The position numbers were made by a program, and so were the translations under genes. 28,776 nucleotides of DNA from a virus: the IMG/VR virus record IMGVR_UViG_3300030106_002721, positions 1 through 28,776 of that record. One strand, written 5' to 3'. Each line of letters starts with the position of its first letter. Position 1 is the stretch's first letter. Shown piece by piece: positions 20,934 through 28,776 of the stretch. Under the pieces are notes generated by a model. That model was not told where the DNA came from and ran no database searches. It saw nothing but the letters and a program-made list of their open reading frames with translations.

Positions 20934-21402
20934 CGCTTACTCCTTCTTTTACAGGTTTTGCAGCCTGAACATAATCAGTTTTATATTTACTACCGTCTGG
21001 AATTTGATCGGGATTGTCCTTCCAATATTGAGCAGCTTCCGCCCCGATAAGGCCTTGTACAGGGCACGGGGTCCCTGCATCGGTCATTGCAGACCAGACT
21101 CGTGGGTCTTGACACAAAATTGACACAGCTGCAACTTTCATACCATAAGCATACATAGACCTACTTAATTTTAATTTTTGACACAGCTCATCGTCAATGA
21201 CTATACCACTCGCAAGTCCTACAATATTATTTTGTACACTAGCACCAACACCTACCTTACAGATATCGCTGTTCGAGTTGATTATGGAAGGTGCATTGGC
21301 CGTAGGCGGGGTCGAGTTGGTCACAACCGTGCTAGACACGGTATTCGTCTCTCCCCAGGCCTTACCTGCAAATAACAAAAATAATATTAGAATGTATTTC
21401 AT
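20869..21402 (-). CDS. Exported protein with C-terminal membrane segment (177 aa)
   Basis: 177 residues: signal peptide (MKYILILFLLFAGKAWG), Thr/Asn-rich linker, a conserved-looking core GASVQNNIVGLASGIVID and SMYAYGMKVAAVSILCQDP (about 52-100), four cysteines suited to periplasmic disulfides, and a C-terminal membrane helix (YKTLFLITTGLLLF). No ribosome site precedes its ATG, which directly abuts the stop of the cysteine-rich micropeptide (TAGATG), so it is translated by coupling. Core resembles conserved unknowns of marine podoviruses (recalled). Confidence 0.78.
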   Translation of the reverse strand: MKYILILFLLFAGKAWGETNTVSSTVVTNSTPPTANAPSIINSNSDICKVGVGASVQNNIVGLASGIVIDDELCQKLKLSRSMYAYGMKVAAVSILCQDPRVWSAMTDAGTPCPVQGLIGAEAAQYWKDNPDQIPDGSKYKTDYVQAAKPVKEGVSDAGHIALYKTLFLITTGLLLF

Positions 21403-21450
21403 CTATCTGCATATACATTCGCCATTACAATGTTCACAACAAGTACACAT
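21403..21450 (-). CDS. Cysteine-rich micropeptide (15 aa, six Cys)
   Basis: Sixteen codons: MCTCCEHCNGECICR. Six of 15 residues are cysteine, with CxCC, CxxC-like and CxC spacing and one His, suited to binding a soft metal. The ribosome site is near perfect (TAGGAGG, 5 nt spacer). Its stop abuts the ATG of the exported 177-aa protein, which has no ribosome site of its own, so this peptide could be a leader that loads ribosomes onto that gene, a metal or cysteine sensor, or a product in its own right. No family is recognised. Confidence 0.65.
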   Translation of the reverse strand: MCTCCEHCNGECICR

Positions 21451-21459
21451 GATATCCTC

Positions 21460-21897
21460 CTAACTTAAACTAGCCATTATATCCGACATGCGTTTTGCAC
21501 GATTTGGGGTCTGTTTGGCCCAACGAGAATCGAGCATTTCAGCCGCCGCTGTTTTATAATCTGGTGGTGTCTTTTCTTTTAAAGCTGCCCACATATTACG
21601 AAACTTACTTACGCCTGTTTTTCCAAGCTGAAAAACCATTTCAACCAATAATTCCTTACAGTGATCGTGCACCGTGTACTCACCAAGTAACTCTTCAGCA
21701 CCTGATATAGCATTCTCTAAATCTTTTTCTAATATTTCCATTAAAAATGACTCTTCATATTCTTTGTCATCCTCCCAAAAATCTTCAACGCAGAGGTGCC
21801 CGACTCCCACAGTTCTTTTTCCCAATGTGTCGAGGTAAACCTTGTTACGGTAACCCTCATTATGACGTACAGACGCCAAAAGTCTTTCCATATCCAT
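21460..21897 (-). CDS. Endolysin, T4-type lysozyme (GH24)
   Basis: Cleaves the beta-1,4 bond between N-acetylmuramic acid and N-acetylglucosamine in host peptidoglycan. 145 residues; HNEGYRNKVYLDTLGKRTVGVGH (12-34, in pieces) holds the triad E14, D23, T29 with exactly the T4 spacing E11, D20, T26. C-terminal SRWAKQTPNRAKRM is typical. No signal peptide, so it needs a holin to reach the wall. Followed 3 nt upstream by the holin candidate. Identity firm. Confidence 0.94.
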   Translation of the reverse strand: MDMERLLASVRHNEGYRNKVYLDTLGKRTVGVGHLCVEDFWEDDKEYEESFLMEILEKDLENAISGAEELLGEYTVHDHCKELLVEMVFQLGKTGVSKFRNMWAALKEKTPPDYKTAAAEMLDSRWAKQTPNRAKRMSDIMASLS

Positions 21898-21899
21898 TT

Positions 21900-22127
21900 C
21901 TAATACTCCTTATAATTCTTAATTAAAAACTCTTCCATCCAGCTCATCTTATCATCAATGGCTACGATTTGTGTTTTAATCACAGCAATATCTTGTTGCA
22001 TTTGTGCTACAGCATCTGCTTTTTTTTCTATAGCGTTAAGCCTTTCCGACCACATACCCCATGTAACACCAAAGCTCAACACTATACCTGCCAACCAAAT
22101 GGCATCTTTACTATTAAAACTAAACAT
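21900..22127 (-). CDS. Membrane coiled-coil protein, holin or spanin candidate
   Basis: 75 residues from the ATG at 22127 (ATGTTTAG, 8-nt overlap with the upstream stop); an ATG at 22148 lacks a ribosome site. One membrane helix (AIWLAGIVLSFGVTWGM, 9-25) followed by a coiled coil (about 30-65). Directly precedes the lysozyme, 2 nt apart, so a holin-like or membrane-accessory lysis role is likely by position; single-helix proteins with a coiled-coil tail also occur as spanin components. Confidence 0.62.
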   Translation of the reverse strand: MFSFNSKDAIWLAGIVLSFGVTWGMWSERLNAIEKKADAVAQMQQDIAVIKTQIVAIDDKMSWMEEFLIKNYKEY

Positions 22128-24039
22128 TATATTCCCACTCTCCTTCATCAGAAGGATCTTTAAACATTAGACTGTCGGCCTCCATCATATCATTCATGCC
22201 ACCTTTTTTCAAACCTATAATACCACCGTCAGCTACATTGTACATATCGCCAGATCTATCTAAAGTTCTATTCATAATATTAACATCACGATCTCTCATT
22301 ACAGGGTTGATTTGTTCAAATTTTTCTGGCATACCCTCTATCATGTTGTATACAGGTCCTTCTAATTGAAATCCTCCTTTACCGCCTGGTGCTCTAAACA
22401 TATTTATTTGTTGTTTCATACTTTCTGCTTGAGCTATCATAGCTGCTTCTCTAGTCACTAAATCTTTAAAAGGATCTGTTAGTTGTTTGTAAGTTGTGTT
22501 TGGTGGTATAATACCTGCGGTTACAAAGTTATTTAATGCCTCTTCCAAATATTGATTAGCAGATCCCTCTGATATATCGCCCTTACGTATAGCTTCCATA
22601 AATAAAGACATGATTGAGTCTCCCGCTCTTTGTATTGGATTCAAATCTTTTCTTAAAGGTGGTCCGATGTTTGGGTTATTAGCTTCAAATAAATCAGCTG
22701 CTGGTTGATCGGTCATCGCCATCATAATACCTTCTTTAGATTTATCAGATAATTCTTTAGCTTTATCATCAATGTCTGCCATAATCATTCTAGAACCCTC
22801 TTCTTCGCTTTTTGTGGGTGTATCTAATTCTTGTATTTCTTTTCTTGCCTTAAATAAATCTTCTAATTGTGTTTTACGTCCTTGTGGTAAAACTCCACCT
22901 GGTGCGTTAGGCAACGCTCCACCTTGTTGTAATTGTATTATACCACCGTCTTTAGCTGTTACATATTTTAAGTATTCATCATATGTGCCAGATCTATATC
23001 TGCCAGTAGTAGGATCAAAAAATGTAAAAAAGTTTTGTTGTTGTGGTATAAAATTATCTGCATCTGTCCCGGGGTCCGTGGTATCATCATCGTCATCCTC
23101 ACCTGGCTGAGTGCCTGATATTGGATTTGGATCTCCTCTTCCTTCTCTATTAGCTCTAGCCTGTTTGACAGTTTGCGCTCTAAACTCATCTAATTGATAC
23201 TTTTGCATCTCAGGTGTAGACATTATTTGATTATATAAATTACGATCATTAGCTACAGTTGCAGCAAAATTATCTAAATCTTCACCAGTAAGTCCCAATA
23301 CATCTCTTGCATATACAAGACCTCTAAGACCTCTGGGGCTACCTCCAGCTATTGCATCTAAACCTCTAAGACCTATATTTGCTACAGGTGATAATGCCAT
23401 TAAACCAGTAATTGGATCTCTATCATATTTAGTCATGCCAGGTTCAAATATTTCACTTGATCTTTGTTGTAAAAAGTCAGGCGACTCATAAAAATCTTTA
23501 ATGGTGCCTCTATCTCTTAAAATACCATCTAAGCCAGCATAATCCGTTAAAATATTACCTCCCTTACCACCTATTCTAGTACCAAGACCTTGATCTATTC
23601 CTGTTCTTAATTTAGCAATATCGGTGTCACTAAGACCATACTTAGCCATAAAGGCTTTTGTCTTTGTACCACCAGTAAATAATCCTGCTTTGTATGCATC
23701 TTTTAAATCATCAATAAAATCTTTTGTGGTTCTATTTGCTACACCTACATTAAGGTCAGCTTTGTCTTCTGCTTTTTTTTGATTTGAGGGTTCTAAACCA
23801 ACGTTTAATTCAGCTTTGTCTTCTGCTTTTTTTTGAGCAAACTCTGCTTTATTTTTTGCTAATAATCTATCAAACTCTTTTTTTTGATTTTCAGGTCTGT
23901 CTTTAAAAGGAGTTTTATTTTCTCCTCTCTGTTTCGCTGTAGTTTTTTTACCTGATTTTAATTTAGTTGTAGTAGCTTTTTTTTCTTGTTTATCTCTTGT
24001 AAAACGCATGCTACCTCTTCTTGATCTACCCTGACTCAT
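22120..24039 (-). CDS. Large structural or internal virion protein (639 aa)
   Basis: 639 residues. Basic, disordered start (about 1-60); an 18-residue tandem repeat QKKAEDKAELNVG and QKKAEDKADLNVG (69-82 and 87-100); helical core; acidic Asp-rich run (315-320); and two DGGII motifs (364-370, 604-610). AGGAGG lies before the ATG, within the end of the previous gene (TAATG). Size, repeats and position beside other large genes argue for a virion component such as an internal or ejection protein. No enzymatic motif. Confidence 0.68.
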   Translation of the reverse strand: MSQGRSRRGSMRFTRDKQEKKATTTKLKSGKKTTAKQRGENKTPFKDRPENQKKEFDRLLAKNKAEFAQKKAEDKAELNVGLEPSNQKKAEDKADLNVGVANRTTKDFIDDLKDAYKAGLFTGGTKTKAFMAKYGLSDTDIAKLRTGIDQGLGTRIGGKGGNILTDYAGLDGILRDRGTIKDFYESPDFLQQRSSEIFEPGMTKYDRDPITGLMALSPVANIGLRGLDAIAGGSPRGLRGLVYARDVLGLTGEDLDNFAATVANDRNLYNQIMSTPEMQKYQLDEFRAQTVKQARANREGRGDPNPISGTQPGEDDDDDTTDPGTDADNFIPQQQNFFTFFDPTTGRYRSGTYDEYLKYVTAKDGGIIQLQQGGALPNAPGGVLPQGRKTQLEDLFKARKEIQELDTPTKSEEEGSRMIMADIDDKAKELSDKSKEGIMMAMTDQPAADLFEANNPNIGPPLRKDLNPIQRAGDSIMSLFMEAIRKGDISEGSANQYLEEALNNFVTAGIIPPNTTYKQLTDPFKDLVTREAAMIAQAESMKQQINMFRAPGGKGGFQLEGPVYNMIEGMPEKFEQINPVMRDRDVNIMNRTLDRSGDMYNVADGGIIGLKKGGMNDMMEADSLMFKDPSDEGEWEYNV

Positions 24040-27023
24040 TATGGTTTCCTCCTTCCTGCAAAGTACATAATACCTTGCTTGTTTATACTACCACCTCTTT
24101 TAGCTGTTGCAATAGCTCCGTATAAATCATCACTAGCTAAAGCAGCACGCTTACCTGGTGATAAGTTACCACCTATAGGTCTGAAAGGACTAGATACATT
24201 GCTTGCGACATTTACTCGAGGCTTAGTAATAAATTCATTTGACATATTATTACTAGATGTATTCATAAATTTTTCTACGCCCATCTCTTCGACAGGTCCA
24301 ACGGTAGGTGCAGTTTCTCTAGGGAATATAGGTTCAAATGTTTTTGGCTCTACATCAGGGCCTGGTTGTGATGTGTTTGTAAGCTCATTAGTAAATAAAT
24401 ACTGTATCACTGCTTCTGGATCTTCAAAATCTAACCCTTGTACTTTTTCGTTATCAGGGTCATCAAGTATTAATCTAGCTAGTTTAACTGCGTTTGCTCT
24501 TCTAATTTTCATCTCTACAGTGTCGTCTATAGTGCTTACCATCATCTTTAATGTATCAGGACTTGATAAAATTTTAGCCTGATGTTTAGCAAGTAAAGCA
24601 ATACCAAGTCCAGTTAACGGACTCATGCCAGCTCCTGTAGCTAAGAATGCACCCGTAATACCAGAGAAACCAGCAAGACCTGCTCTACGTGCTACGAATT
24701 GTGAAGTTTCTGCTATCTTATTTGCATAACCTATTTCAGCTATTTTTAATAAATTCATCAAATCTTTTACAGCAGCTTTACCGCCTTCTATGCCTAAAGG
24801 TTTACCATTTTGTCCAAGCGTATTTGCGTATAAAGCAGTCATAAACTGTTGTCCTTGCTCTGTGTCAAGTTTCAATGTTCGTCTAAATCTTGCTGGATCA
24901 AAGACATTTACTGTCATTATATCTTTTTGATTAAATGATATACCAAACTCACCACCACCAGCGATATTGACTCTTTGTGTAAGATCAGCTTTACCAAATT
25001 CAACTGCTCCTGTTCTTCTGTTATATGCTACTGCTTGACTAGACTGTTCCCATAAATCACCTAAAAATGCTCTAGCAGAAACATTGATTGGGTCTAGATC
25101 AGGATTTGCTTTATTTCTTGTTATGATGGCAGAAAGGTCGTTGATAGCCATTGCACTAGGATTTCTAAAGAAATTGTCAAAAATTGTATTTGCTAATTGA
25201 TCAGGATATATGTATCCCTCTCTAGGTAAAGCACCTTGCAAGAACATATTTTGATCTACCTGTTCAAACATTTTTGCGACTGGTGTTTTATAAGTGTTTG
25301 CACCAAAACCAAATATTTCGTTTGCTCTTAATAAAGATGATTTTACTAAATTCATTTGTTGCATAATCACTTCATCTGGTTGACCGCCTTGTCCTGTAAT
25401 AACTCTCCATTCCCCTATGTCATTGAAACCTTGCTCCATAGCTTTTTTAAAATATCTAGCTTGCGTAGCCATATCATCAACTTGTTTTACACCAAATTTA
25501 GAAGAGTATTCACCCCATGCTGTGTTCAGCTGCTTTTGTAAAGCTCTAAATTGTGTAGCATTTAAATATTCTGGTAACTCACTCATTGACAACAGTAAGT
25601 TTTCAAATCTCGATAAGTCTTCAAAACCACCTAAGGTTCTTGGGGATCCAGGTATAAATTGACCTCCCTCTAAAGTAATTTTACCTCTGCCTAAATCATC
25701 GACATAATTTTTTGCTAATTGTTTTACTCTAAAAGTAGGTATATACCCTTGTGTAATTGATTGACCGAACTGATTAGTTCCTAAAGGAATCATTTCGTCA
25801 AGGGCTTTTGCCTTAGCTGCAAAGTCGTCATACATAAAAGCAGAAAGTCCCGCAAACTTGTTAAATTTTTTCTGAGCTTCATCTGTTAATAAAGCACCTG
25901 CATCCATAATGGTTGCAAAAGGCGCTAATTCATTTAGGCTTTCCATAATTCTTTTATCACTATACCACATGATATTAGCTCTATTAGCACGTAGATCTGT
26001 ACCAATAAGAGGAAACACACCTATAACTTTACCGTACCATTTAGCCCAAGATCTATCAGTCACGTTTGCTATACCAAACGGTATCTTTTGTTCTATAGCT
26101 AACTGTGCTAAATATTCAGCATTTGTGCCTTTTTGCACACCGTAAGTCCATCGTGCAAGACCTTTCATCATTTTAAAAACAGGATCTAAGGCTGCTGCAC
26201 CGCCTGTAAATATCATGCTGTTTCTTGCGTGTATTAAATTTTCTACCCTTGGATCTGATGATAGTTCAGGATCAGGTAAACCCTCTAGCTCTCTAATTAT
26301 TGCATTCATACCATCATACGCAGTTGCTGCAGTATATGCACCTAAACCAGCAGTTGTAGCTACAGTTCCTGTTGCAACAGGGTTGTTTTTTGGATCTATT
26401 AAACCTTTTAATAAACTATCTCTATCTGCAAAATATAAAGGTAACAAACTTAAAAAATCACCTGCTATGCTAACATTTTGTTTATTTACATCAGGTGCAA
26501 AACGCATAGTAGTATTTGCTAAACCCATAAAACTATCACCAAAATAGTTTAAAGCTTCATCAACACCTAATGTTAAATCTTCTCTGCCTTGACCACCTAA
26601 TCCTGTAAATTTAGGTAGAAATGTAGCCCAGTTTCTTTTATCTTCTTCAAGTTTTTTTTGCCATGCTTCATTTTTTGATCTTAGCGGGTCTTCTATGTAA
26701 GCTTTTTCTAACTCTACAGCCTTTTGATATTCTTTTAACGCTTTTATTTCTGCTATTTGATCTGCTGAGTAAGTATCTACAGGTTGTGTCTCAATACCAT
26801 TTTGTGATCTAATATTATTAATTAAATCAAGTAATAATTTTTTATCATCCTCAAACTTTTGTGTGCCTACTTGATCAGGATTTAGAAAATTTTCTTTATC
26901 AGGCACTTGAATTTTTATGTCGTTTTCACCAAAAATATTAATTAAAACATCGGATGGTATTGCAAAAGTATTTTGCAAATTCATAGTCGGATATCTTTCT
27001 TTTAAACTAAATACGCCTTCCAT
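24039..27023 (-). CDS. Very large internal virion (ejection) protein (994 aa)
   Basis: 994 residues, mostly helical, with two glycine/alanine-rich hydrophobic stretches that could cross a membrane: TGTVATTAGLGAYTAATAY (about 215-235) and TGAFLATGAGMSPLTGLGIAL (about 785-805). The C-terminus carries LSPGKRAALASDDLYGAIATA and ends in GIMYFAGRRKP, a tail seen in other marine phage virion proteins (recalled). Size and position match the T7-like internal core proteins that are ejected to bridge the envelope. It may also have a role in adsorption. No lytic motif is found. Confidence 0.68.
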   Translation of the reverse strand: MEGVFSLKERYPTMNLQNTFAIPSDVLINIFGENDIKIQVPDKENFLNPDQVGTQKFEDDKKLLLDLINNIRSQNGIETQPVDTYSADQIAEIKALKEYQKAVELEKAYIEDPLRSKNEAWQKKLEEDKRNWATFLPKFTGLGGQGREDLTLGVDEALNYFGDSFMGLANTTMRFAPDVNKQNVSIAGDFLSLLPLYFADRDSLLKGLIDPKNNPVATGTVATTAGLGAYTAATAYDGMNAIIRELEGLPDPELSSDPRVENLIHARNSMIFTGGAAALDPVFKMMKGLARWTYGVQKGTNAEYLAQLAIEQKIPFGIANVTDRSWAKWYGKVIGVFPLIGTDLRANRANIMWYSDKRIMESLNELAPFATIMDAGALLTDEAQKKFNKFAGLSAFMYDDFAAKAKALDEMIPLGTNQFGQSITQGYIPTFRVKQLAKNYVDDLGRGKITLEGGQFIPGSPRTLGGFEDLSRFENLLLSMSELPEYLNATQFRALQKQLNTAWGEYSSKFGVKQVDDMATQARYFKKAMEQGFNDIGEWRVITGQGGQPDEVIMQQMNLVKSSLLRANEIFGFGANTYKTPVAKMFEQVDQNMFLQGALPREGYIYPDQLANTIFDNFFRNPSAMAINDLSAIITRNKANPDLDPINVSARAFLGDLWEQSSQAVAYNRRTGAVEFGKADLTQRVNIAGGGEFGISFNQKDIMTVNVFDPARFRRTLKLDTEQGQQFMTALYANTLGQNGKPLGIEGGKAAVKDLMNLLKIAEIGYANKIAETSQFVARRAGLAGFSGITGAFLATGAGMSPLTGLGIALLAKHQAKILSSPDTLKMMVSTIDDTVEMKIRRANAVKLARLILDDPDNEKVQGLDFEDPEAVIQYLFTNELTNTSQPGPDVEPKTFEPIFPRETAPTVGPVEEMGVEKFMNTSSNNMSNEFITKPRVNVASNVSSPFRPIGGNLSPGKRAALASDDLYGAIATAKRGGSINKQGIMYFAGRRKP

Positions 27024-27712
27024 TACTTATCTTTCTCCATCATTTTTGGGTTACCTGTTGCTATCGCAACTACGTTTTTACCTACCTCTTTTATTTCTGG
27101 TGGTATCATGGTTGATAAAGCTCTTACATCTCTAACAGTTAAATCAGCTTGTTTTTGTAAGAAAGTTTTTTGCTGTTTTTTAACCCAGCCAAATTGACTT
27201 AATTCATATCCCTCTGTATCTATTGGATACATATCTTGATACGGATCAACCCACACATAATCTACACCTTCTACTTCATCACCAGAACCAGGTGCACTAG
27301 GTATGTCACTTAAATATTTTTTATATGGTAAATGATCTTTCAGAGATTTAGGATCAGGCTGTATCAATGTTTGTTTACCATCCTCACCTACAACTATTTT
27401 TGGTATATTGTCGTTAATAATACCTCTTCTGAGTATTTCTCTTTCTTCTAAGTCATTTGGTATATTACCTGCAAAATCTAATATTTCTTTACCTAATTCA
27501 TATATGACACCAGCAAGTCCTGCATAACCACCAATTTTACTAACTTTACCAAACTTAGATAATCTACTAAAAGGTTTTTTACCTCCAAATTTATCATAAT
27601 ACTCGCCAGGGTGGTTTTTTTTCAACCATTGTTTATACTCCTCTTTGATCGGAGCGGTATACTTAGAATTATATTCAAACTTAGATGTGTTTTGAAAATA
27701 TTTGTCAACCAT
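27023..27712 (-). CDS. Virion-associated hypothetical protein (229 aa)
   Basis: 229 residues; a helical basic N-terminus, a glycine-rich hydrophobic patch (KIGGYAGLAGVIYELG, about 59-74), and a Pro/Tyr/Asp-rich middle (VWVDPYQDMYPID). GAGGAGG precedes its ATG, which overlaps the previous stop (TAATG), and its own stop overlaps the next ATG. It is cotranscribed with the virion genes and is probably a minor internal component. Not recognised. Confidence 0.7.
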   Translation of the reverse strand: MVDKYFQNTSKFEYNSKYTAPIKEEYKQWLKKNHPGEYYDKFGGKKPFSRLSKFGKVSKIGGYAGLAGVIYELGKEILDFAGNIPNDLEEREILRRGIINDNIPKIVVGEDGKQTLIQPDPKSLKDHLPYKKYLSDIPSAPGSGDEVEGVDYVWVDPYQDMYPIDTEGYELSQFGWVKKQQKTFLQKQADLTVRDVRALSTMIPPEIKEVGKNVVAIATGNPKMMEKDK

Positions 27713-28776
27713 TATTTAACCTCCTCTGGAAACGTAATAGCTGAAAATGTTTTAGTTTCAGGATCATAAGCCATTTTTGGCATGTTTGTTACATTTATTG
27801 TACCCGCTGATTGATATCCGCTTGGATAAGTTCCTTTATTAAACTCATATAACACTTTCAAGTCATTGTTTGCTAATCTTAGCTCTTCACGCACTGTAAT
27901 CAATCCTGCAATGACTGTTTTAGAATCAATAAATCCAGTAATTTTTAAGCTTTCATATGCTCTTCTAATATCATCTAAGTTTAATCTACCAGATGATTTT
28001 CTAGCTCTCGCAAGAGCGTATGCAATAGCATTAATTCTAACTCTGTTTTCAGCAAGTTGTGGTTTAAAATCACCCCAGAACTGTTGTGATGATTCACTAT
28101 TAGGGTCAAAAAAATCATTGACATTTACAAACTCACCAGATCCCTCAAATGTTTCAATAAGCCCATCACCAAAACTTTGTTGTACGTTTTGTAAAGTATT
28201 AGTTAAAATAGAAATTTGATCCTCAGCTGCTAACAAGTCAGCTATCATACCAAAACCTCTTTGTTTAATATCTTGTATTAAACCGGGTAGACCAGCAGTA
28301 GATGGATCTTTAATAAGATTTGATATAACTGTATCAATACTAAATATATTACGATCATAAAGTTGTATCGTAGATAATTGTTCAGTAAGTGCTTTTTTTG
28401 GTAGCACATCATCAGCAGTCATAGCTACTTTTTGATTTACTGTAAGATCTGCTATACCGTTACCGATAGGAATCCATATGGGCTGTCCGTTTGCTTGTAA
28501 TATTGCATCACCGTTAGCGTCTAATTTAGGTATTAAATATTCACCATTTTTTAATTCTTTTATTTGAAAGTTTCCATATTCACCAGAGTCAGGATGTGTA
28601 AAACTACCCATAACAAAATCTTTAAATATCTCTACTGCATCTTGTTTTAAGGTATATCTACCTGTATCAAAAGGCATATTTTTTGGTAAATATACTTCTT
28701 TATTATTATTTTGATTATCTGTAGCTAGCACATACTCTGTATCGTCTGTAGGCACATGTACACTAGGATCTAATTT
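27712..28776 (-). CDS. Virion-associated hypothetical protein (5' part outside window)
   Basis: The frame is open to the window's right edge: seven codons precede the first possible start (GTG at 28755), and that GTG has no ribosome site, so the true start probably lies beyond 28776. At least 354 residues are seen. It is mostly polar and helical, with RINAIAYALARARKSSGRL and similar alpha-rich stretches; the end reads SAITFPEEVK. Its stop overlaps the next ATG. Likely an internal virion protein of the same operon. Confidence 0.68.
   Translation of the reverse strand, partial: KLDPSVHVPTDDTEYVLATDNQNNNKEVYLPKNMPFDTGRYTLKQDAVEIFKDFVMGSFTHPDSGEYGNFQIKELKNGEYLIPKLDANGDAILQANGQPIWIPIGNGIADLTVNQKVAMTADDVLPKKALTEQLSTIQLYDRNIFSIDTVISNLIKDPSTAGLPGLIQDIKQRGFGMIADLLAAEDQISILTNTLQNVQQSFGDGLIETFEGSGEFVNVNDFFDPNSESSQQFWGDFKPQLAENRVRINAIAYALARARKSSGRLNLDDIRRAYESLKITGFIDSKTVIAGLITVREELRLANNDLKVLYEFNKGTYPSGYQSAGTINVTNMPKMAYDPETKTFSAITFPEEVK

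Noticed and set aside
1-28776. T7-like phage RNA polymerase promoters, suggested by TATGGGA starts
   Set aside because: No phage RNA polymerase gene is in the window and the sites have host-type -35/-10 elements.

Overview
This window is part of the genome of a small tailed phage of an AT-rich marine bacterium. It has both terminase subunits, a phage-type family A DNA polymerase, an SSB-like protein, a primase, two helicases, a T4-type lysozyme and a run of large virion proteins. Genes are packed with TAATG, GTGA and ATGA overlaps, low-GC codons prevail and there are several host-like sigma-70 promoters. From memory, many of the conserved unknowns resemble proteins of uncultured marine viruses and Pelagibacter podoviruses; no search was run. 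No RNA polymerase, integrase or portal/capsid gene lies in the window, which cuts terL at the left edge and a virion gene at the right edge.

Layout, left to right. (1) 1-5148, minus strand: small terminase, two unknowns, a C5-cytosine methyltransferase with a second gene-like frame inside it, a small ORF, a PD-(D/E)XK nuclease, a repeat-rich and GC-richer island with short hydrophobic ORFs, an unknown 103-aa protein, a tRNA-Cys, an 88-aa protein, then the large terminase. (2) 5149-6147: a regulatory stretch with tandem GTTACCTATAA repeats, then four plus-strand small genes (basic peptide, poly-lysine peptide, HExxH protein, small exported protein). (3) 6125-8736, minus: many tiny coupled genes (DUF3310-like, coiled coil, membrane peptides, basic peptide, ribbon-helix-helix, zinc ribbons) and a 2OG-Fe(II) oxygenase. 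(4) 8712-15964, minus: replication block of DNA polymerase, nuclease, UvrD-like helicase, exported protein, archaeo-eukaryotic-type primase and SSB-like protein. (5) 16045-18919, plus, from a divergent promoter pair: SNF2-like helicase, an unknown, and an arginyltransferase (ATE)-like protein. (6) 18896-28776, minus: exported or membrane proteins, a 15-residue cysteine-rich peptide, lysozyme, a holin candidate and four large virion proteins.

How they fit together. The helicases, primase, polymerase, SSB and nuclease form a replication module that does not use the T7 fused primase-helicase. The methyltransferase and nuclease sit between the two terminase genes as an accessory insertion. The lysozyme, holin candidate and exported proteins probably form the lysis and envelope module. 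The observations most worth checking are the overprinted frame inside the methyltransferase (with its own Shine-Dalgarno and a GC shift matching its borders), the six-cysteine micropeptide, the ATE-like gene, and the repeat and hydrophobic-peptide island beside the tRNA-Cys.
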